Assembly (NCBI GenBank): GCA_956465555.1
Contig: OY101122.1
Span: 1,127,001-1,191,000 of the forward strand
Direction of reading: 5' to 3'
Length of the DNA: 64,000 bases
Source of the DNA: Nitzschia sp. pyKryTriq1
Lineage: Eukaryota; Bacillariophyta; Bacillariophyceae; Bacillariales; Bacillariaceae
In this document: positions 1 to 10,510 of the stretch, piece by piece
How the letters are laid out: the number at the start of each line of letters is the position of its first letter
Numbering within the stretch: position 1 is the stretch's first letter
Position numbers and translations under genes: made by a program
The notes under the pieces: model-generated
Database searches by the model: none
Told to the model about the DNA's origin: nothing
Seen by the model: the letters and a program-made list of their open reading frames with translations, nothing else

Positions 1-202
1 GGGGCTGTCGAAAAAAGGTTGAGATGATTCGAAAGGAGTTCAGGTCACTAAAGGAGGCACCATCTGGTGTGATCACAGTAAGGAGATGAGATCTAATAGC
101 CGTCATTGGAATAGGCGGTCATTCTTGCTACAGCTATATATCCCGTAATATTTTTAAAAGTGCAAGCGACATACAAGGATTTCTTGCTAACACCACCAAT
201 CA

Positions 203-1072
203 TCAACCGAAAGAAAAAAAAGATTTCTCCGGCGCCTTTGCCGCTGGCTCTTCTCCAGTTTTTCCCGAGGAGTCGTCATTCGGCTTTCCCCCGGTGAACA
301 AAGTCACGAAATCACTCAAAAGACCTTTGATATTTTTCACCAACTCTTCGTTCTGAGCACCCAACACGATTCCGAATCCGCTAGATGCCACCAACGCTCG
401 ACGAGCAGTGGTGATGGCTTGAGAGGCAGCATAGAAAGGGTTGCTGGCACCCGAGCCGAACCATTGGGCAGCTCTTGTGTACCAATCAAGGCTGCACAAC
501 AGCGCCTCCAGCTCTGCAATCTGGAAATACCGTGCTTCCACATACAAATCACGCACAGCCTCCTTCTTCTCTGGAAGTTGAATGAGGACATCCTTTTTCC
601 TAAAAATTGTCTTCGCCCTGTCTGGCATGGCCCTGGAAAATATCGCGTACTTATTAGAGGACTGAAAGCTGCGAGGGTAGTGCATCATATCTGCTCGGTT
701 TCGTAGGTGTTGGAGAATGAGGTGGAAATACGTTGGATCTCGGTCGATAAAGACAGCACCTTTGGTGAATTCTTGATTGGCTTCTGCTTGCAAGACTCGG
801 TTGTACAGTACTTGATTGTCCTGAATGGTCGACCTCAAGGTAATGAACTCCTTACCCCCTACATTGAGAGTGATGACACCATCTCCTTCTCCGTGGCGTG
901 GCACGAGGATTTTCTCCTCTGCCTTGATAATTGATTCTCTCGCTGCCTCGATTTCGGACGACGACAGTAGGCGACGGCCGGCAGCATATCTTTGTTTTCC
1001 AGTGGACAGCCGAGGTGCACAGCAACTGTACGCCCGCAACGCCAAGTTCGACGCGGCTCGGTGAAGACTCAT
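203..1072 (-). CDS. BTB/POZ (KCTD-type T1) protein with mitochondrial-like presequence
   Basis: The protein is 289 aa from the chosen ATG. Residues about 66-195 form a K+-channel-tetramerisation-type BTB fold. The hallmark VITLNVGGKEFITLRSTI is followed by the FIDRDPTYFHLILQHLRN core and a late helix around YVEARYFQIAELEALL. Such domains oligomerise and often serve as Cullin-3 adaptors, but no partner is visible here. A loop of about 35 residues (130-165) interrupts the usual BTB core. The frame stays open for 42 more codons upstream, but I chose the internal ATG. From it the protein starts MSLHRAASNLALRAY and continues with Arg/Ser-rich sequence to RRLLSSSE, which looks like a cleavable mitochondrial presequence; the upstream part looks like 5' UTR. 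The domain call is firm; the mitochondrial location is inference. Confidence 0.8.
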   Translation of the reverse strand: MSLHRAASNLALRAYSCCAPRLSTGKQRYAAGRRLLSSSEIEAARESIIKAEEKILVPRHGEGDGVITLNVGGKEFITLRSTIQDNQVLYNRVLQAEANQEFTKGAVFIDRDPTYFHLILQHLRNRADMMHYPRSFQSSNKYAIFSRAMPDRAKTIFRKKDVLIQLPEKKEAVRDLYVEARYFQIAELEALLCSLDWYTRAAQWFGSGASNPFYAASQAITTARRALVASSGFGIVLGAQNEELVKNIKGLLSDFVTLFTGGKPNDDSSGKTGEEPAAKAPEKSFFSFG

Positions 1073-1507
1073 TTTCTGTTTTGATCGTCGGGTGCGTAGC
1101 GGTACCGTAGTGAGACTGGCTAGACTGGAAACAAACAAAAAATGATGAAACTGCTGGGAAAGAGAACAGAGAACAAAAATAGGATGGATGTTATGCATTA
1201 ATCACTACGGTAGAGTACTAGTAGTGGTATGGACAACAGACAAGTGACAACGCCCAACGCGGGACACGGCAACAAAAGATCCCCGCATTCGAATTCTGTT
1301 CTCATCGCCTTCTCGCCGCGGGAGCGCCCGGGCACCCCACCCCCTATGTTACACGCACGTACAGTACGATGTACTCTACCGGTACTCTACGGTAGTAGTA
1401 CAGCACAGTACAGTAAGCAGTGACGTCAGATTTCTTGTCGTCACTGCTCGACTCATTTGACTTCTCCTGCCAAGATCTAATCTCTCTCTACTACTAAGTG
1501 CATACTG

Positions 1508-1542
<35 letters not shown>

Positions 1543-1755
1543 TAAGATGTAGACCTGTTCTTCTACTATTTTTCCAAAACTATATGATGTTAGTGTATTT
1601 GTTTGTTCAAAAGGCCGATGTCTTAATATAAATCATGTGCAGAGTCCGTGAACTGTTGCGATCTAGCGAAGCTACGGCTGCTCCTCTTCTGCGGGCCATT
1701 CAAATCAGGGCTGTCTCTCGTGCCGCCGATAAGGATGCTTTTGGTCCATGTTTCT
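1073..1755. other. Intergenic region between two minus-strand genes
   Basis: No supported gene. It holds the probable promoter and 5' UTR of the BTB gene, a TACCGGTA palindrome near 1377, a GA microsatellite and the 3' flank of the coiled-coil gene. Confidence 0.6.
1510..1539. repeat. (GA)n microsatellite
   Basis: About 15 uninterrupted GA units in the intergenic DNA upstream of the BTB gene. Confidence 0.95.
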
Positions 1756-4700
1756 TTAGATCATGAACCGGGTGGCTTCAACGGAGTCGCTTCGGGAATG
1801 TTCACTGCCGTACGAGCGACGATCCGACGTGCGTTCTTGCCTGGCGGAATTGGATAGGTGCTGCTCATGCATCTGCTTTCGTTCAGAAAGCCTTCTCAAC
1901 TTCTTCGTCAGCTTCTCCACTTCAAATTTCAGCGACGCGTTGCGGTCGCGAAGCACCTGCATCGACTTGGAGGAACCCTTGTCCGTGACAATATCACGCA
2001 TCCTCTCCTCGGCTCCCTTGAGGGCCAAGTTCGCGTCACGAAGTCTTTGTCGAAGTTCGTTGTTCTCAAACTGTAGCTCTGGGGTCTTCTCTCCATTTAC
2101 GACCGTCAAGCTTTGGCTCGCTAGTTGCTGGGACAGCTCACGTACCCGCTTACGGAGCTTGTCCATCTCATCCTTTCGGTAGTTGCCGTCTTCCAACTGG
2201 ACCTTGAGGGTCTGGACCTCCCGAGCTTGATTGGCGGCCCGAGTACTCATCTCCATTAGCTCACTCTGGAGTTCATCAATTTCACCCCGTCGCGAACTTG
2301 TCATGTCATTCATAGTAAGAACAAGCTGTTCCTTTTCCTTTGTGAGACGCTCAATAAACCCTTCTTTTTCCCCCAAGGCTTTTCTCATCTCTATCAAGGC
2401 TTCTTCTTTCGATGCTAGACCCTTCCTGGAGTCTTCTTGCACCGTGTTCATTGTGTTTTCTAGAGATTTCAGTTTCTTCTCCGTTTCAGATTTTGCTAGG
2501 CGCGTACGAGTGAGCTCCTTTTGTAGCTTGGTAATTTGAGAGTCAAGTGAGTACTGATTCTCCCGTTGGAGGCTTTCAATCGTTTCCTCGACTTCTTCCT
2601 TTTCCTGGAGATTTGACTGCAAGTCTTGGACCGCGGCCAGACTATTGTGAAGATCCCTCTCCAACGACTGGACTTGCTTTTGAAGACGGGAAATTTCCTC
2701 CTTGTCAGCGACATGAATTCTTTCAAATTCGTTCACTTTTCCATCAATTTCAGCACGAAGCGAGTCGAATTTGCAATGATGAATTCGGTTTTGTTCCTGA
2801 ACCTCGTCGCGTTCTTCTTCCACTCGCCGAAGTTGCTCGGAGAGAGAATCCACTTGCACAGTCAGACTCGAAATCTTCTCCTCGCTTTGTAGCATGAGTT
2901 GTCGTTTCAATGTGTCTCGCTCATCCGAAACCTGTTGCAACTCCTCGGACAAAGAGACTATTTGTTTGTTCAACTGCTCGACTTGCTCCGTGGATTGCGC
3001 CTCGACCTTTTCGCGCTTCTCCCTGATATGCTCCAACTCATACTGAAGAGAGTTGACTTGTGTCGTGAGACTTTCAATCTTTCCAGTATGATGGATTCTG
3101 CAGTTCGTTTCCATTTCGTCTCGCTGTCCATTCGCTTGCTTTAGCTCTCGAGTCAACGATTCTAGTCGCGTAGTGAGTCGTGTACTGTTTTCCTGTTCAG
3201 ATTCCTTCGTCGCAGTAATATCAGCGGAGAGCCTTTCAACCTTCTCTTCCGCCTCCTTCAGGTCCCTCTCCAGCTTTTGTACTAGTGAGTCCAGTTGAGC
3301 AGCAGTTTCCTTCTCCTTCTGAAGAGCGGCTTTCATCGAATCGGTGTTCGCAAGACTAGCTTCCAGTCCTTCGACAAGCGACTTTAGCCCATTGATTTCG
3401 TCCCCTCTGGATGAATAATCCGATTTTATCAGTTGCAGCTTGGCCAATTCCGTCTCAAGTTGTACGGCGCGTGACGCTTCACTTTGCAGTCGCTCAACCT
3501 CCGCCTCGAGTCGCGACACTTGTATTTCTTGGTCTTCGCTTTGTCGTCTCTTCGACTGTTTCTCCTCCTCTAGAGCAACGATCTTCTTCTGAAGTCGTTC
3601 GATTTCTGTTCTACCCCCCACCCTGTCACCCTGGATACGTTGGAGCTCTCGTTGACTCTCCGATAGCTTGTCTTCCAAACGACGGATTTCTACCTTGAGA
3701 CGATCTACTTCTTTTCTATCGTTGACAGAGGAGAGTTCATATCGATCAATTGATGTGCATTTCTCTTCTGCTTTGGAGAGTTTACTTTCCAGTGTAGAAA
3801 CTTCCTCTGTGAGCCTGGCAATTTCCTTAGTGTCCGCATTGACGAACTCGTCGAGACGACCAGAAAGACATGTGTTTTCCTCTTCAGCAGCTTTGAGCTC
3901 CCCCTTCAGCTGTGATACCTCAGAAGTCAATTTCTCAATCTTTTTCCTTTCGTTGCTGGTTCCGACATGGAAAGCATTTACATGGCGAGCTCTTGACGAT
4001 TCAGTGTCCACGGTCAACGACGCAATCTCTTTGAGAAGCGTACAATTGATTTCACACTGCCTAGTGAGCTCATCCTCCAGCTCAAAAACTTGTTGTCTCT
4101 CAAAGTCAAGAGCTTCCTTCAGCTCTTCAACATTTGCTGTGTTCAAGTAGGGAAAGTCTGCCTCGCGTCGCTTCAAATTTTCAAAGGTTTGCACCAAGCC
4201 TCGAACCGGTGTTCTACTAGTAGGAGTTGTATCCCTGTGGAACTCATCTTGCGAATATTTGGACTTGTTTCGAGTTGGGGTACTCGGGTTGGAATTGAGG
4301 AGCGAGGTTTTCCTCTCAGAAATGCTTGGGATCGGTCCTACCTGAGATGCTCTCATCTGTGATACCTCTCGTCGGTAAACATTGGTTTGATCTCTTTCTG
4401 CATCTAGCTTCGTTGTCAAATAATCGATTTCAACTTTCATAGCATCCATTTGATTCTGGTCGGCTTCCGTGGATGCCTTGTTCTTCAGACCGGCGGTCAT
4501 TGCCTTCTTTGTTTGCCCCTCTTTCTTAAGATTTTGTTCAAGTAGGCGGATGATTTGTGTCGTCCTCTTTTCGTGGTCGTTGAATCGCGGTGCTGTATTG
4601 CCGTCCGAATTCTCGCTCTTCACGAGCTCGGCATCATTGTTGCGTGAACTGGACTGTCGTTCGAAGGGTTTAATTGCATTTGGCAGTGATGCAAGAAGCA

Positions 4701-6225
4701 CTTGGTTTTCTTCTTCAAGCCGATTGGCCTTTTCTGTCAACTCTCGATTGACTTCTTTCATTTTCGTCATTGAGTTGCCATGGTTTTCTTTCTCCACTTC
4801 CAATTCCCTTACAGTCGCCTTCAGGTTTGAGTTTTCATGGTGGAGGAACTTGATTTTTTCCTCACTGGCCGATATCTTTCCGGAAAATTCAGATGCCTGA
4901 GATTCCAACCGACGAATTTCGCTTGTTTTCTCGCTCAGCTCCGTGTCACGAGAATTGAGTCGCTCCTTCAGAATTCGAGTCTCGCTTTCATACTTCTTTG
5001 TCAGCTCCTGGTTCGACCTCTCCAAACGCATCGTGACGAGTCCTTGTTGCATCTTCTCAGCCTCCAGTTTTTGAATAGAATCCTTCAAGTTCGACTTCTC
5101 TTCCTCAAAGACCTTGGAACGGTCGAAAGCTACCGAGGATTTGCTGGACATTTCCTTGATTTGCGCTTCCAGACGGCGAATAGTACTTGTCTTGGCGCTT
5201 AGTTCCTCATCACGAGATCGGAGCCTATCCTGGAGAATATGGCTTGTGCTATCGGGAGACTTAGAGAGTTGGTCGCGTTCTGCTTCATCGAGTCGTTTTT
5301 GCATCGACTTGAGTTGTTGTGCGAGCTCGTCACGAGATGCTTCTATCCCAGTCATCTGACTTAAGACTCGTTCGAGCTCAGCTTTGGTAGCGGAATCAAC
5401 ACTGTTTTGACTAGTCTTGAAAGAGTCAATTTCTGCTTGTTTCATGCGTAGGCTTGTCTTTGAGTCCACAAGTTCTGCAACGACCTGCTCATGAGATTCC
5501 CTTAGCTTTGCGAGTTCCCTCAACGTTTCTTCAAGTTTAGCCTCCCTAGACGTCAGCTCCGACTTGATGGAATCAATTTCGGCATCTTTCGAAGCGAGAT
5601 TTGCTTGAGCTTTCAGGAGATCATTCATAAGTTTATCACGAATCGATTGTAAGTCATCGAGCTGGCGACGAATCTTTTCAAGCTCCACCTTGCTAGCCCC
5701 ACCACCCTCCGAAGCTTGTTTCGACTTTAACGACTTGATTTCATTCTCCTTCATAGTTAGGCTCAGTTTTGCCTCATCGAATGCCTCCACAAGTTGATCA
5801 CGAGATTCCATAAGCTTTGCGAGCTGTTGCCGTGTCTTTGCAATCTCGAGTTTGTTTGCGTCAATCGTCGTCGCAAGGTCTTTTCGGTGCTGCGCTTCCA
5901 GAGCTTCGATTTCCTTTTCCACCATTTCACGCGAAGGAGATGCCTTTAACCGATCACTCAGTGCCCGATTAACATTGGTACTTTCTGCAAGTCGACCTTC
6001 TAGTTCTTCCAATTTCAAGGCGTTTTCCCTGGCGACCCCCGTGAGCTGGTTCATAAAGTCAAGCTCCAACTGAGACTTTTGTTCCAACGAGGCGACGCGC
6101 AACTTGCTCAACTCTTTTCGCAGCTTTTCATTATCTGCTTCTGCCGTTTCCAGAGCAACAACCTTTTTACGTAACGCCGCCACTTCTTCCCTCAAAGAGG
6201 CATGGAGTGAATGGTTCAACGTCAT
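1756..6225 (-). CDS. Large coiled-coil protein (1489 aa), unknown function
   Basis: One uninterrupted frame encodes a protein that is almost all charged heptad sequence from end to end (E, K, L, Q, S, R rich). Only short non-coil breaks occur, such as a Ser/Thr/Pro stretch around PSISERKTSLLNSN near residue 650. No catalytic motif, signal peptide or membrane segment is seen. Internal duplication is clear: residues about 331-410 and 419-499 are two copies of an 80-residue unit (SRDEELSAKTS..IRRLEAQ against SRDTELSEKTS..IRRLESQ). A second related pair lies at about 131-200 and 235-301. The C-terminus is Arg/Ser rich. This architecture fits a cytoskeletal, centrosomal or tethering scaffold, but the family cannot be named. 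The start is the first ATG, with no open frame upstream. Confidence 0.85.
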   Translation of the reverse strand: MTLNHSLHASLREEVAALRKKVVALETAEADNEKLRKELSKLRVASLEQKSQLELDFMNQLTGVARENALKLEELEGRLAESTNVNRALSDRLKASPSREMVEKEIEALEAQHRKDLATTIDANKLEIAKTRQQLAKLMESRDQLVEAFDEAKLSLTMKENEIKSLKSKQASEGGGASKVELEKIRRQLDDLQSIRDKLMNDLLKAQANLASKDAEIDSIKSELTSREAKLEETLRELAKLRESHEQVVAELVDSKTSLRMKQAEIDSFKTSQNSVDSATKAELERVLSQMTGIEASRDELAQQLKSMQKRLDEAERDQLSKSPDSTSHILQDRLRSRDEELSAKTSTIRRLEAQIKEMSSKSSVAFDRSKVFEEEKSNLKDSIQKLEAEKMQQGLVTMRLERSNQELTKKYESETRILKERLNSRDTELSEKTSEIRRLESQASEFSGKISASEEKIKFLHHENSNLKATVRELEVEKENHGNSMTKMKEVNRELTEKANRLEEENQVLLASLPNAIKPFERQSSSRNNDAELVKSENSDGNTAPRFNDHEKRTTQIIRLLEQNLKKEGQTKKAMTAGLKNKASTEADQNQMDAMKVEIDYLTTKLDAERDQTNVYRREVSQMRASQVGPIPSISERKTSLLNSNPSTPTRNKSKYSQDEFHRDTTPTSRTPVRGLVQTFENLKRREADFPYLNTANVEELKEALDFERQQVFELEDELTRQCEINCTLLKEIASLTVDTESSRARHVNAFHVGTSNERKKIEKLTSEVSQLKGELKAAEEENTCLSGRLDEFVNADTKEIARLTEEVSTLESKLSKAEEKCTSIDRYELSSVNDRKEVDRLKVEIRRLEDKLSESQRELQRIQGDRVGGRTEIERLQKKIVALEEEKQSKRRQSEDQEIQVSRLEAEVERLQSEASRAVQLETELAKLQLIKSDYSSRGDEINGLKSLVEGLEASLANTDSMKAALQKEKETAAQLDSLVQKLERDLKEAEEKVERLSADITATKESEQENSTRLTTRLESLTRELKQANGQRDEMETNCRIHHTGKIESLTTQVNSLQYELEHIREKREKVEAQSTEQVEQLNKQIVSLSEELQQVSDERDTLKRQLMLQSEEKISSLTVQVDSLSEQLRRVEEERDEVQEQNRIHHCKFDSLRAEIDGKVNEFERIHVADKEEISRLQKQVQSLERDLHNSLAAVQDLQSNLQEKEEVEETIESLQRENQYSLDSQITKLQKELTRTRLAKSETEKKLKSLENTMNTVQEDSRKGLASKEEALIEMRKALGEKEGFIERLTKEKEQLVLTMNDMTSSRRGEIDELQSELMEMSTRAANQAREVQTLKVQLEDGNYRKDEMDKLRKRVRELSQQLASQSLTVVNGEKTPELQFENNELRQRLRDANLALKGAEERMRDIVTDKGSSKSMQVLRDRNASLKFEVEKLTKKLRRLSERKQMHEQHLSNSARQERTSDRRSYGSEHSRSDSVEATRFMI

Positions 6226-7178
6226 GGTTCGTGATATTATTATGAACTATCAACTAACACCAGCGTCCTTGCGATCGATGATTCCAAAACGCCTCGACCC
6301 TCGTACGATTTGATTGACAGCGCAACTAAACCCCGCTACGTAGTTTCTGCCTCTTACAACGGTGAAGAAGTGAAGTCTTGGCGGCTTGGCCCGTTTGATA
6401 ATAGTTTGACGGAAAAGGTACAGTAGACTATGTATGGTATGTTTTCCTAACACAAACCCATTTCCATCACACTCTAGAGTAGAGTACAACAAATCCCGTA
6501 TGCGAGTTGTACCGGACTACAGTACTTAGTACTGTACTGGTAGATGTCATGAGAGGAACGATGCGGCAAGGCTAGATTTGAATTTCGGCGAGAGTGGGCG
6601 AGAAAAGCGATCTGCACCAGAATATACGCGCTATTTAACCGATTTACCGACATTTTTTTTAAGAAAATGTATACACATATAATGATCGCAAGTGGCTGTC
6701 GGTCGTGCGAGCTATGTACAGTAAATTTCCATCACAGACAAAGGAGCGGGCAGCGCGCGAATGCGCGAGGCCGGCTCTGTCCTCCGCCCTCCGCCTGCCT
6801 GCCCTTTGCTGCCCTGTCTATCTGATGAAAGAGGACGACTCATACGACCAGTGTGTTTTGGTTTCAGAGTTCGCGCCATTTTTTTTTCTGCCTCCATTCA
6901 TCAAGCCGCGCGGAAATACCGTGCTTGGAGTGGTTCTGCGTAGATATCTACGTAGAAAAAGTACTGAAGCATCCCGCTCTGGCTCGGCCAGCGCTCTTCC
7001 GGGCGCTCTCCTCTCGCATTGCTTTTCATCCCGAGGCATCTCAACCCCAACCCCGAACACCACATGCATCACTATCACTATCACTTATCACTAACTACAA
7101 CTACAACTACAACTACAACTACAGAACCTTCTCTCTACTATAGCTATTAGCCCCATCAAATAATAGTAATACAATACC
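6226..7178. other. Divergent intergenic region between the coiled-coil gene and Sld5
   Basis: About 950 bp likely holding two divergent promoters. Short antisense frames here overlap each other and have no family signature. The end nearest Sld5 is a simple-sequence leader. Confidence 0.6.
7094..7123. repeat. (CTACAA)n simple repeat in the Sld5 5' leader
   Basis: Five near-perfect ACTACA/CTACAA units, preceded by CACTAT units, 55-85 bp upstream of the Sld5 ATG. Confidence 0.9.
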
Positions 7179-8132
7179 ATGGCGGATCTCAATAACTTGC
7201 TAGGAGAACTGGAAGAAGAAACTCAAGAGTTCAATGCTCTCGCCGGTGGCGATGGCGATGACGATGACTACGAAAAAGATGCTGCCCCAGGCCGTCCTTC
7301 GGTCGAAACGGCTGCCACGGAACTCATGACGGGGGAGGATTGGGATTCCCCCAGCGCTCCCCGCCGTCATATTGCCATTCCAACGGCACTTCAAGAGGCG
7401 AAACGACGCCGGGAGGAAGACTATCATCATTATGGTGGTGCTGCCGACGATTATAACAAAAAGAATAACGGCGAAGGGGAAGCGGGGAATTTGGACTATT
7501 TGATGATGTCGGGGGAGACAGACGCGCAGGAGGAAGACCAGATGAACGAATTGTACAGCAAGTTGCATCATTTCTGGCAGCAAGAGAAAAATTGTCCAGA
7601 ATTGCTTGAGTACGACAACGAAATGGTGGAACAAGTGAAGGAGCAAATCGAGGCTCGCCAAGAGTGGATCGATCAGCTGCTCGAAGACATCACCACCGCA
7701 GGTCTGAATGCTGGCGAGGCTTCGGTGCAGAATCTCCTAGCGACCTTGGCTCAGGTAGATCTGGATCGAGTCAAGTACGTTTTGGCAAACTGGTTGGCGC
7801 AGCGTTTGTCCAAGATCGAAGCGCATCCGTTGCACATGAGGGAGCGCGTCGACCACATGAGCGATGCAGAATTGGCGTATCTGAAAGAGTATGGATCCCT
7901 GTTGGAAGATCACTTACGCCAGACTGTTTTGGACCACATCCCCGAGGCCTGGCAAGGCCTAGATGAAGCACACATGATCGACCAACCCGATTATGAAGGC
8001 TACCATTTTTGGCTAGTAAATGAGCCGATCGAGGCCGATGAGGTGGAGCAAGATGAAGGGAGCTGTCTGGTTGCCAAATATAGTGCCATGCGTGAATTCA
8101 TGAGAGAAGGCAAGGTTGAAATGCAACTATAG
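7179..8132 (+). CDS. SLD5: DNA replication complex GINS subunit Sld5
   Basis: 317 aa. The C-terminal two thirds match Sld5, a subunit of the GINS tetramer (Sld5-Psf1-Psf2-Psf3) that forms the CMG helicase with Cdc45 and MCM2-7 in the nucleus. Diagnostic sequence is the A-domain helix DLDRVKYVLANWLAQRL followed by SKIEAHPLHM and the helix AELAYLKEYGSLLEDHL. The B domain ends in a strand pair (CLVAKYSAMREFM). The N-terminal 110 residues are an acidic, low-complexity extension (DDDDYEKDAA, EEEDQM) longer than in yeast or animals. The start ATG has a CCATGG context, and no intron is needed. Confidence 0.93.
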   Translation: MADLNNLLGELEEETQEFNALAGGDGDDDDYEKDAAPGRPSVETAATELMTGEDWDSPSAPRRHIAIPTALQEAKRRREEDYHHYGGAADDYNKKNNGEGEAGNLDYLMMSGETDAQEEDQMNELYSKLHHFWQQEKNCPELLEYDNEMVEQVKEQIEARQEWIDQLLEDITTAGLNAGEASVQNLLATLAQVDLDRVKYVLANWLAQRLSKIEAHPLHMRERVDHMSDAELAYLKEYGSLLEDHLRQTVLDHIPEAWQGLDEAHMIDQPDYEGYHFWLVNEPIEADEVEQDEGSCLVAKYSAMREFMREGKVEMQL

Positions 8133-8260
8133 ACGACGATGTTGATGCTGTAAGAGGCTTAACGTGGCATAGGAATCATGAGTTCTAATCGTACAGTATC
8201 TTTTCGCGCGCACGTGTGAAATTACATCAGGCCTAGAACCAAATCAGGTTTGAATACCTG

Positions 8261-9406
8261 CTATTTACTCGTTCTGCAGAACAAACCAAGCGGCGGCCCC
8301 TGTTGCTCGATATCGGATGCGTCGCTGTCATCGTCTCCGGCAGGGATATCTCGGATATCCCGCAAATTCTTAAGAAAGCGAAAGTTGGTATCTGCATCAT
8401 CCTTCTTTGGCTCAGCCGCGGCTACTTTACAAACCAGTTCCATATACGCTTGCTTGGGATTGCGACCCTCTGGAATGCCGGGCCGTTGTCGGACTCCTCT
8501 CGGCGGAATTATGTTCATGAGCGATGACCGAATCATATTCCACTGCCGTTGACAATGCTGCCAATTTCCAGTATCCTTTTCTCGTTTCCAAAAGTCACGA
8601 GACGGAGCCCCTTCTAACCAAGTCTCGTGCTCTGGAATTAGTAGGGAATCATATAGAGTGTGTCGACCTTTTAGGTGGTGTCGAATAGCAGCTCCAGTCA
8701 AGGCTCGCAACACCATGTACTCCCAATATTCTTTCAAGGAAGGAGACTTGGATTCACGCATGGCAATCATCCCGTATACATCCCAGCAAAAGAACTTTGT
8801 CGGCGTCATAGTCTTGGCGTTAAATTCCACGTTGTCAAACCCCACGGGAAGAGAGAACAAATTGAAAAGTTTGATATCAAAGAATTCACCACTCCGTTTC
8901 ACAAAGCTTTCCCCAAAGACGTTGCCCTGAAATTTCGCCTTACAAGAGACCTTTCCCTCCAGTACTAAGTACAATGAACTGGCACAATTCGGGACGGCAG
9001 TGTTGGGTGGCAATTCTAAAAATTGACCATTCGAGAGAATTTCTTTGAATTGCAGTGCCGTCAGGCCACACCGAGACTGAAAGAATCGAAAGAGAGCTAT
9101 TTCTTCCTCGTTCAGTGACTTTGAGTAAAAAGGTCTTTCATCTCGGATCAACCTCATACAAATATAGAAGTTCAGTGAAAACAGAAGCATGTTGACAAAC
9201 ATTGGAATATCATAAATTCCATCGGACAAGGGAATGTTGGAAAAAGATCCATCCGACGAGTGGCCGCTGAGGGACGCCAGAATGAGAAAGAAAAAGCCAC
9301 CAGTCAAGGAGAATCGAATGAAAAGGAGATCAGAGGAAATCGCAGAACAGGTGAAGAATGTCGCGGAGCAGTAGATATAAGGACTGATTTGTGCAATTTC
9401 GCCCAT
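8261..9406 (-). CDS. Popeye-domain-like membrane protein
   Basis: 381 aa. The first ~85 residues contain three hydrophobic segments (around SATFFTCSAISSDLLFIRF, LTGGFFFLILASL, FVNMLLFSLNFYICM). A cyclic-nucleotide-binding-like beta domain follows. The order matches animal POPDC proteins: FFQSRCGLTALQFKEIL against the Popeye helix, LYLVLEGKVSC against the central strand, SGEFFDIKLF at the position of the cAMP-contacting LDSPE loop, TPTKFFCWDVYGM, and LTGAAIRHHLKGRHTLYDS at the end. The animal DSPE and FQVT cAMP motifs are not conserved, so ligand binding is uncertain. The C-terminal ~100 residues are polar and unassigned. Popeye proteins bind cAMP and modulate membrane channels in animals; a role here is inference. 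Confidence 0.7.
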   Translation of the reverse strand: MGEIAQISPYIYCSATFFTCSAISSDLLFIRFSLTGGFFFLILASLSGHSSDGSFSNIPLSDGIYDIPMFVNMLLFSLNFYICMRLIRDERPFYSKSLNEEEIALFRFFQSRCGLTALQFKEILSNGQFLELPPNTAVPNCASSLYLVLEGKVSCKAKFQGNVFGESFVKRSGEFFDIKLFNLFSLPVGFDNVEFNAKTMTPTKFFCWDVYGMIAMRESKSPSLKEYWEYMVLRALTGAAIRHHLKGRHTLYDSLLIPEHETWLEGAPSRDFWKREKDTGNWQHCQRQWNMIRSSLMNIIPPRGVRQRPGIPEGRNPKQAYMELVCKVAAAEPKKDDADTNFRFLKNLRDIRDIPAGDDDSDASDIEQQGPPLGLFCRTSK

Positions 9407-10510
9407 GGTTCGTGGTTGTGGGGTGTGCTTGTACTATCACAACAAACGTGGCGCACTGACTGTAAAATTGTGTTCGAGGGTTTCTTCTATAAAGCAAATC
9501 TTCCTTTCTTCCGTATCAGGTGTCGGCGTCTTCTCCAGCAATATCAACAGAACGAGTTTGCAGTTTGTGAACTATGGAGGCCGTCTTCAGTCTGCTTCGC
9601 AACACCCTCCATTGTGCGTTTGTGTTCTTTCGCATTTTGCATTTTCTCTCGGGGTTCGGGGTTCGGGGTCGCCTCTCCGAGCAGCTTTATCATTTATTAG
9701 TCAAAGGAGTCGTCGAAAAGGTATCCGCCGCACGGACTAGGGGCCTTCAGAATGTCCGAGTGTGGTTTGGCGCTGGCAGCGCGAGATTGCGTAAGTCATG
9801 CATGGGAGTGCAGCACGGTGCACGCGATAATACCGAATCAATGGTATCTCAATGGAATCTCACCAAAGGAAGCTGTCAACTGAAAACATGAAACATTTAA
9901 ATTGTAGCGCATGTCAATAAGAAATAAAAATATATCAATTTAATATAAAATCGCCCCGATTAATGTAAGGAAATATATCATTTAACAATCTTTCATTGAG
10001 GAAACTATGTAAAAACACCCGTATTAATATTGCAATTCATTTTTTTTTCCCAATTTGTCCTCCGGAGCTTTTCCTTAAGATGAAAGAATTATAAAACTTA
10101 GCCACTGGAGCGCGATGGTGGGGCCGCTGCCCACACGCGCGTATCTGCGCAGCCTTGGGGGAGAATTTTGGGATTGAAGGGGCGCCTGACGAGAAATAAT
10201 TGTACACTACGAAGTACACGTACAAGTACAGTACGAGTAGTTCGAAAAAGCGCGTGTGGATGAACAAGAAGAGAACGAGAACGGAACGGGCGCGCAAGCA
10301 GAGAGAGCGATAACACTCACGCTACCGGTACCGGTATGGCTTTGCACGTTGCAGCAACGATACAGTAACGGGGTATGTAGCAGTACAAGTACGGTAGATA
10401 CTTCGCACTCCTATCTTTCAACAACTCAGTCGCATTACTTCCCACAATTGACGATCGAATCAAGCAAGCAAGCAATCATCAATCGGACGCTACCCAAAAG
10501 AGATTCAAAA
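9407..10510. other. Intergenic region, no supported gene
   Basis: About 1.1 kb between divergent genes. A plus-strand frame at 9574-9891 (105 codons) starts with a hydrophobic stretch but resembles nothing and ends in low-quality sequence, so I do not call it. The part at 9900-10000 is AT-rich. Near 10321 is a doubled TACCGGTACCGGTA palindrome within a 19-bp string repeated exactly at 32743. Confidence 0.55.

Noticed and set aside
9574-9891. 105-codon plus-strand frame with hydrophobic start
   Set aside because: No homology signature, no clear gene boundaries and poor composition toward its end.
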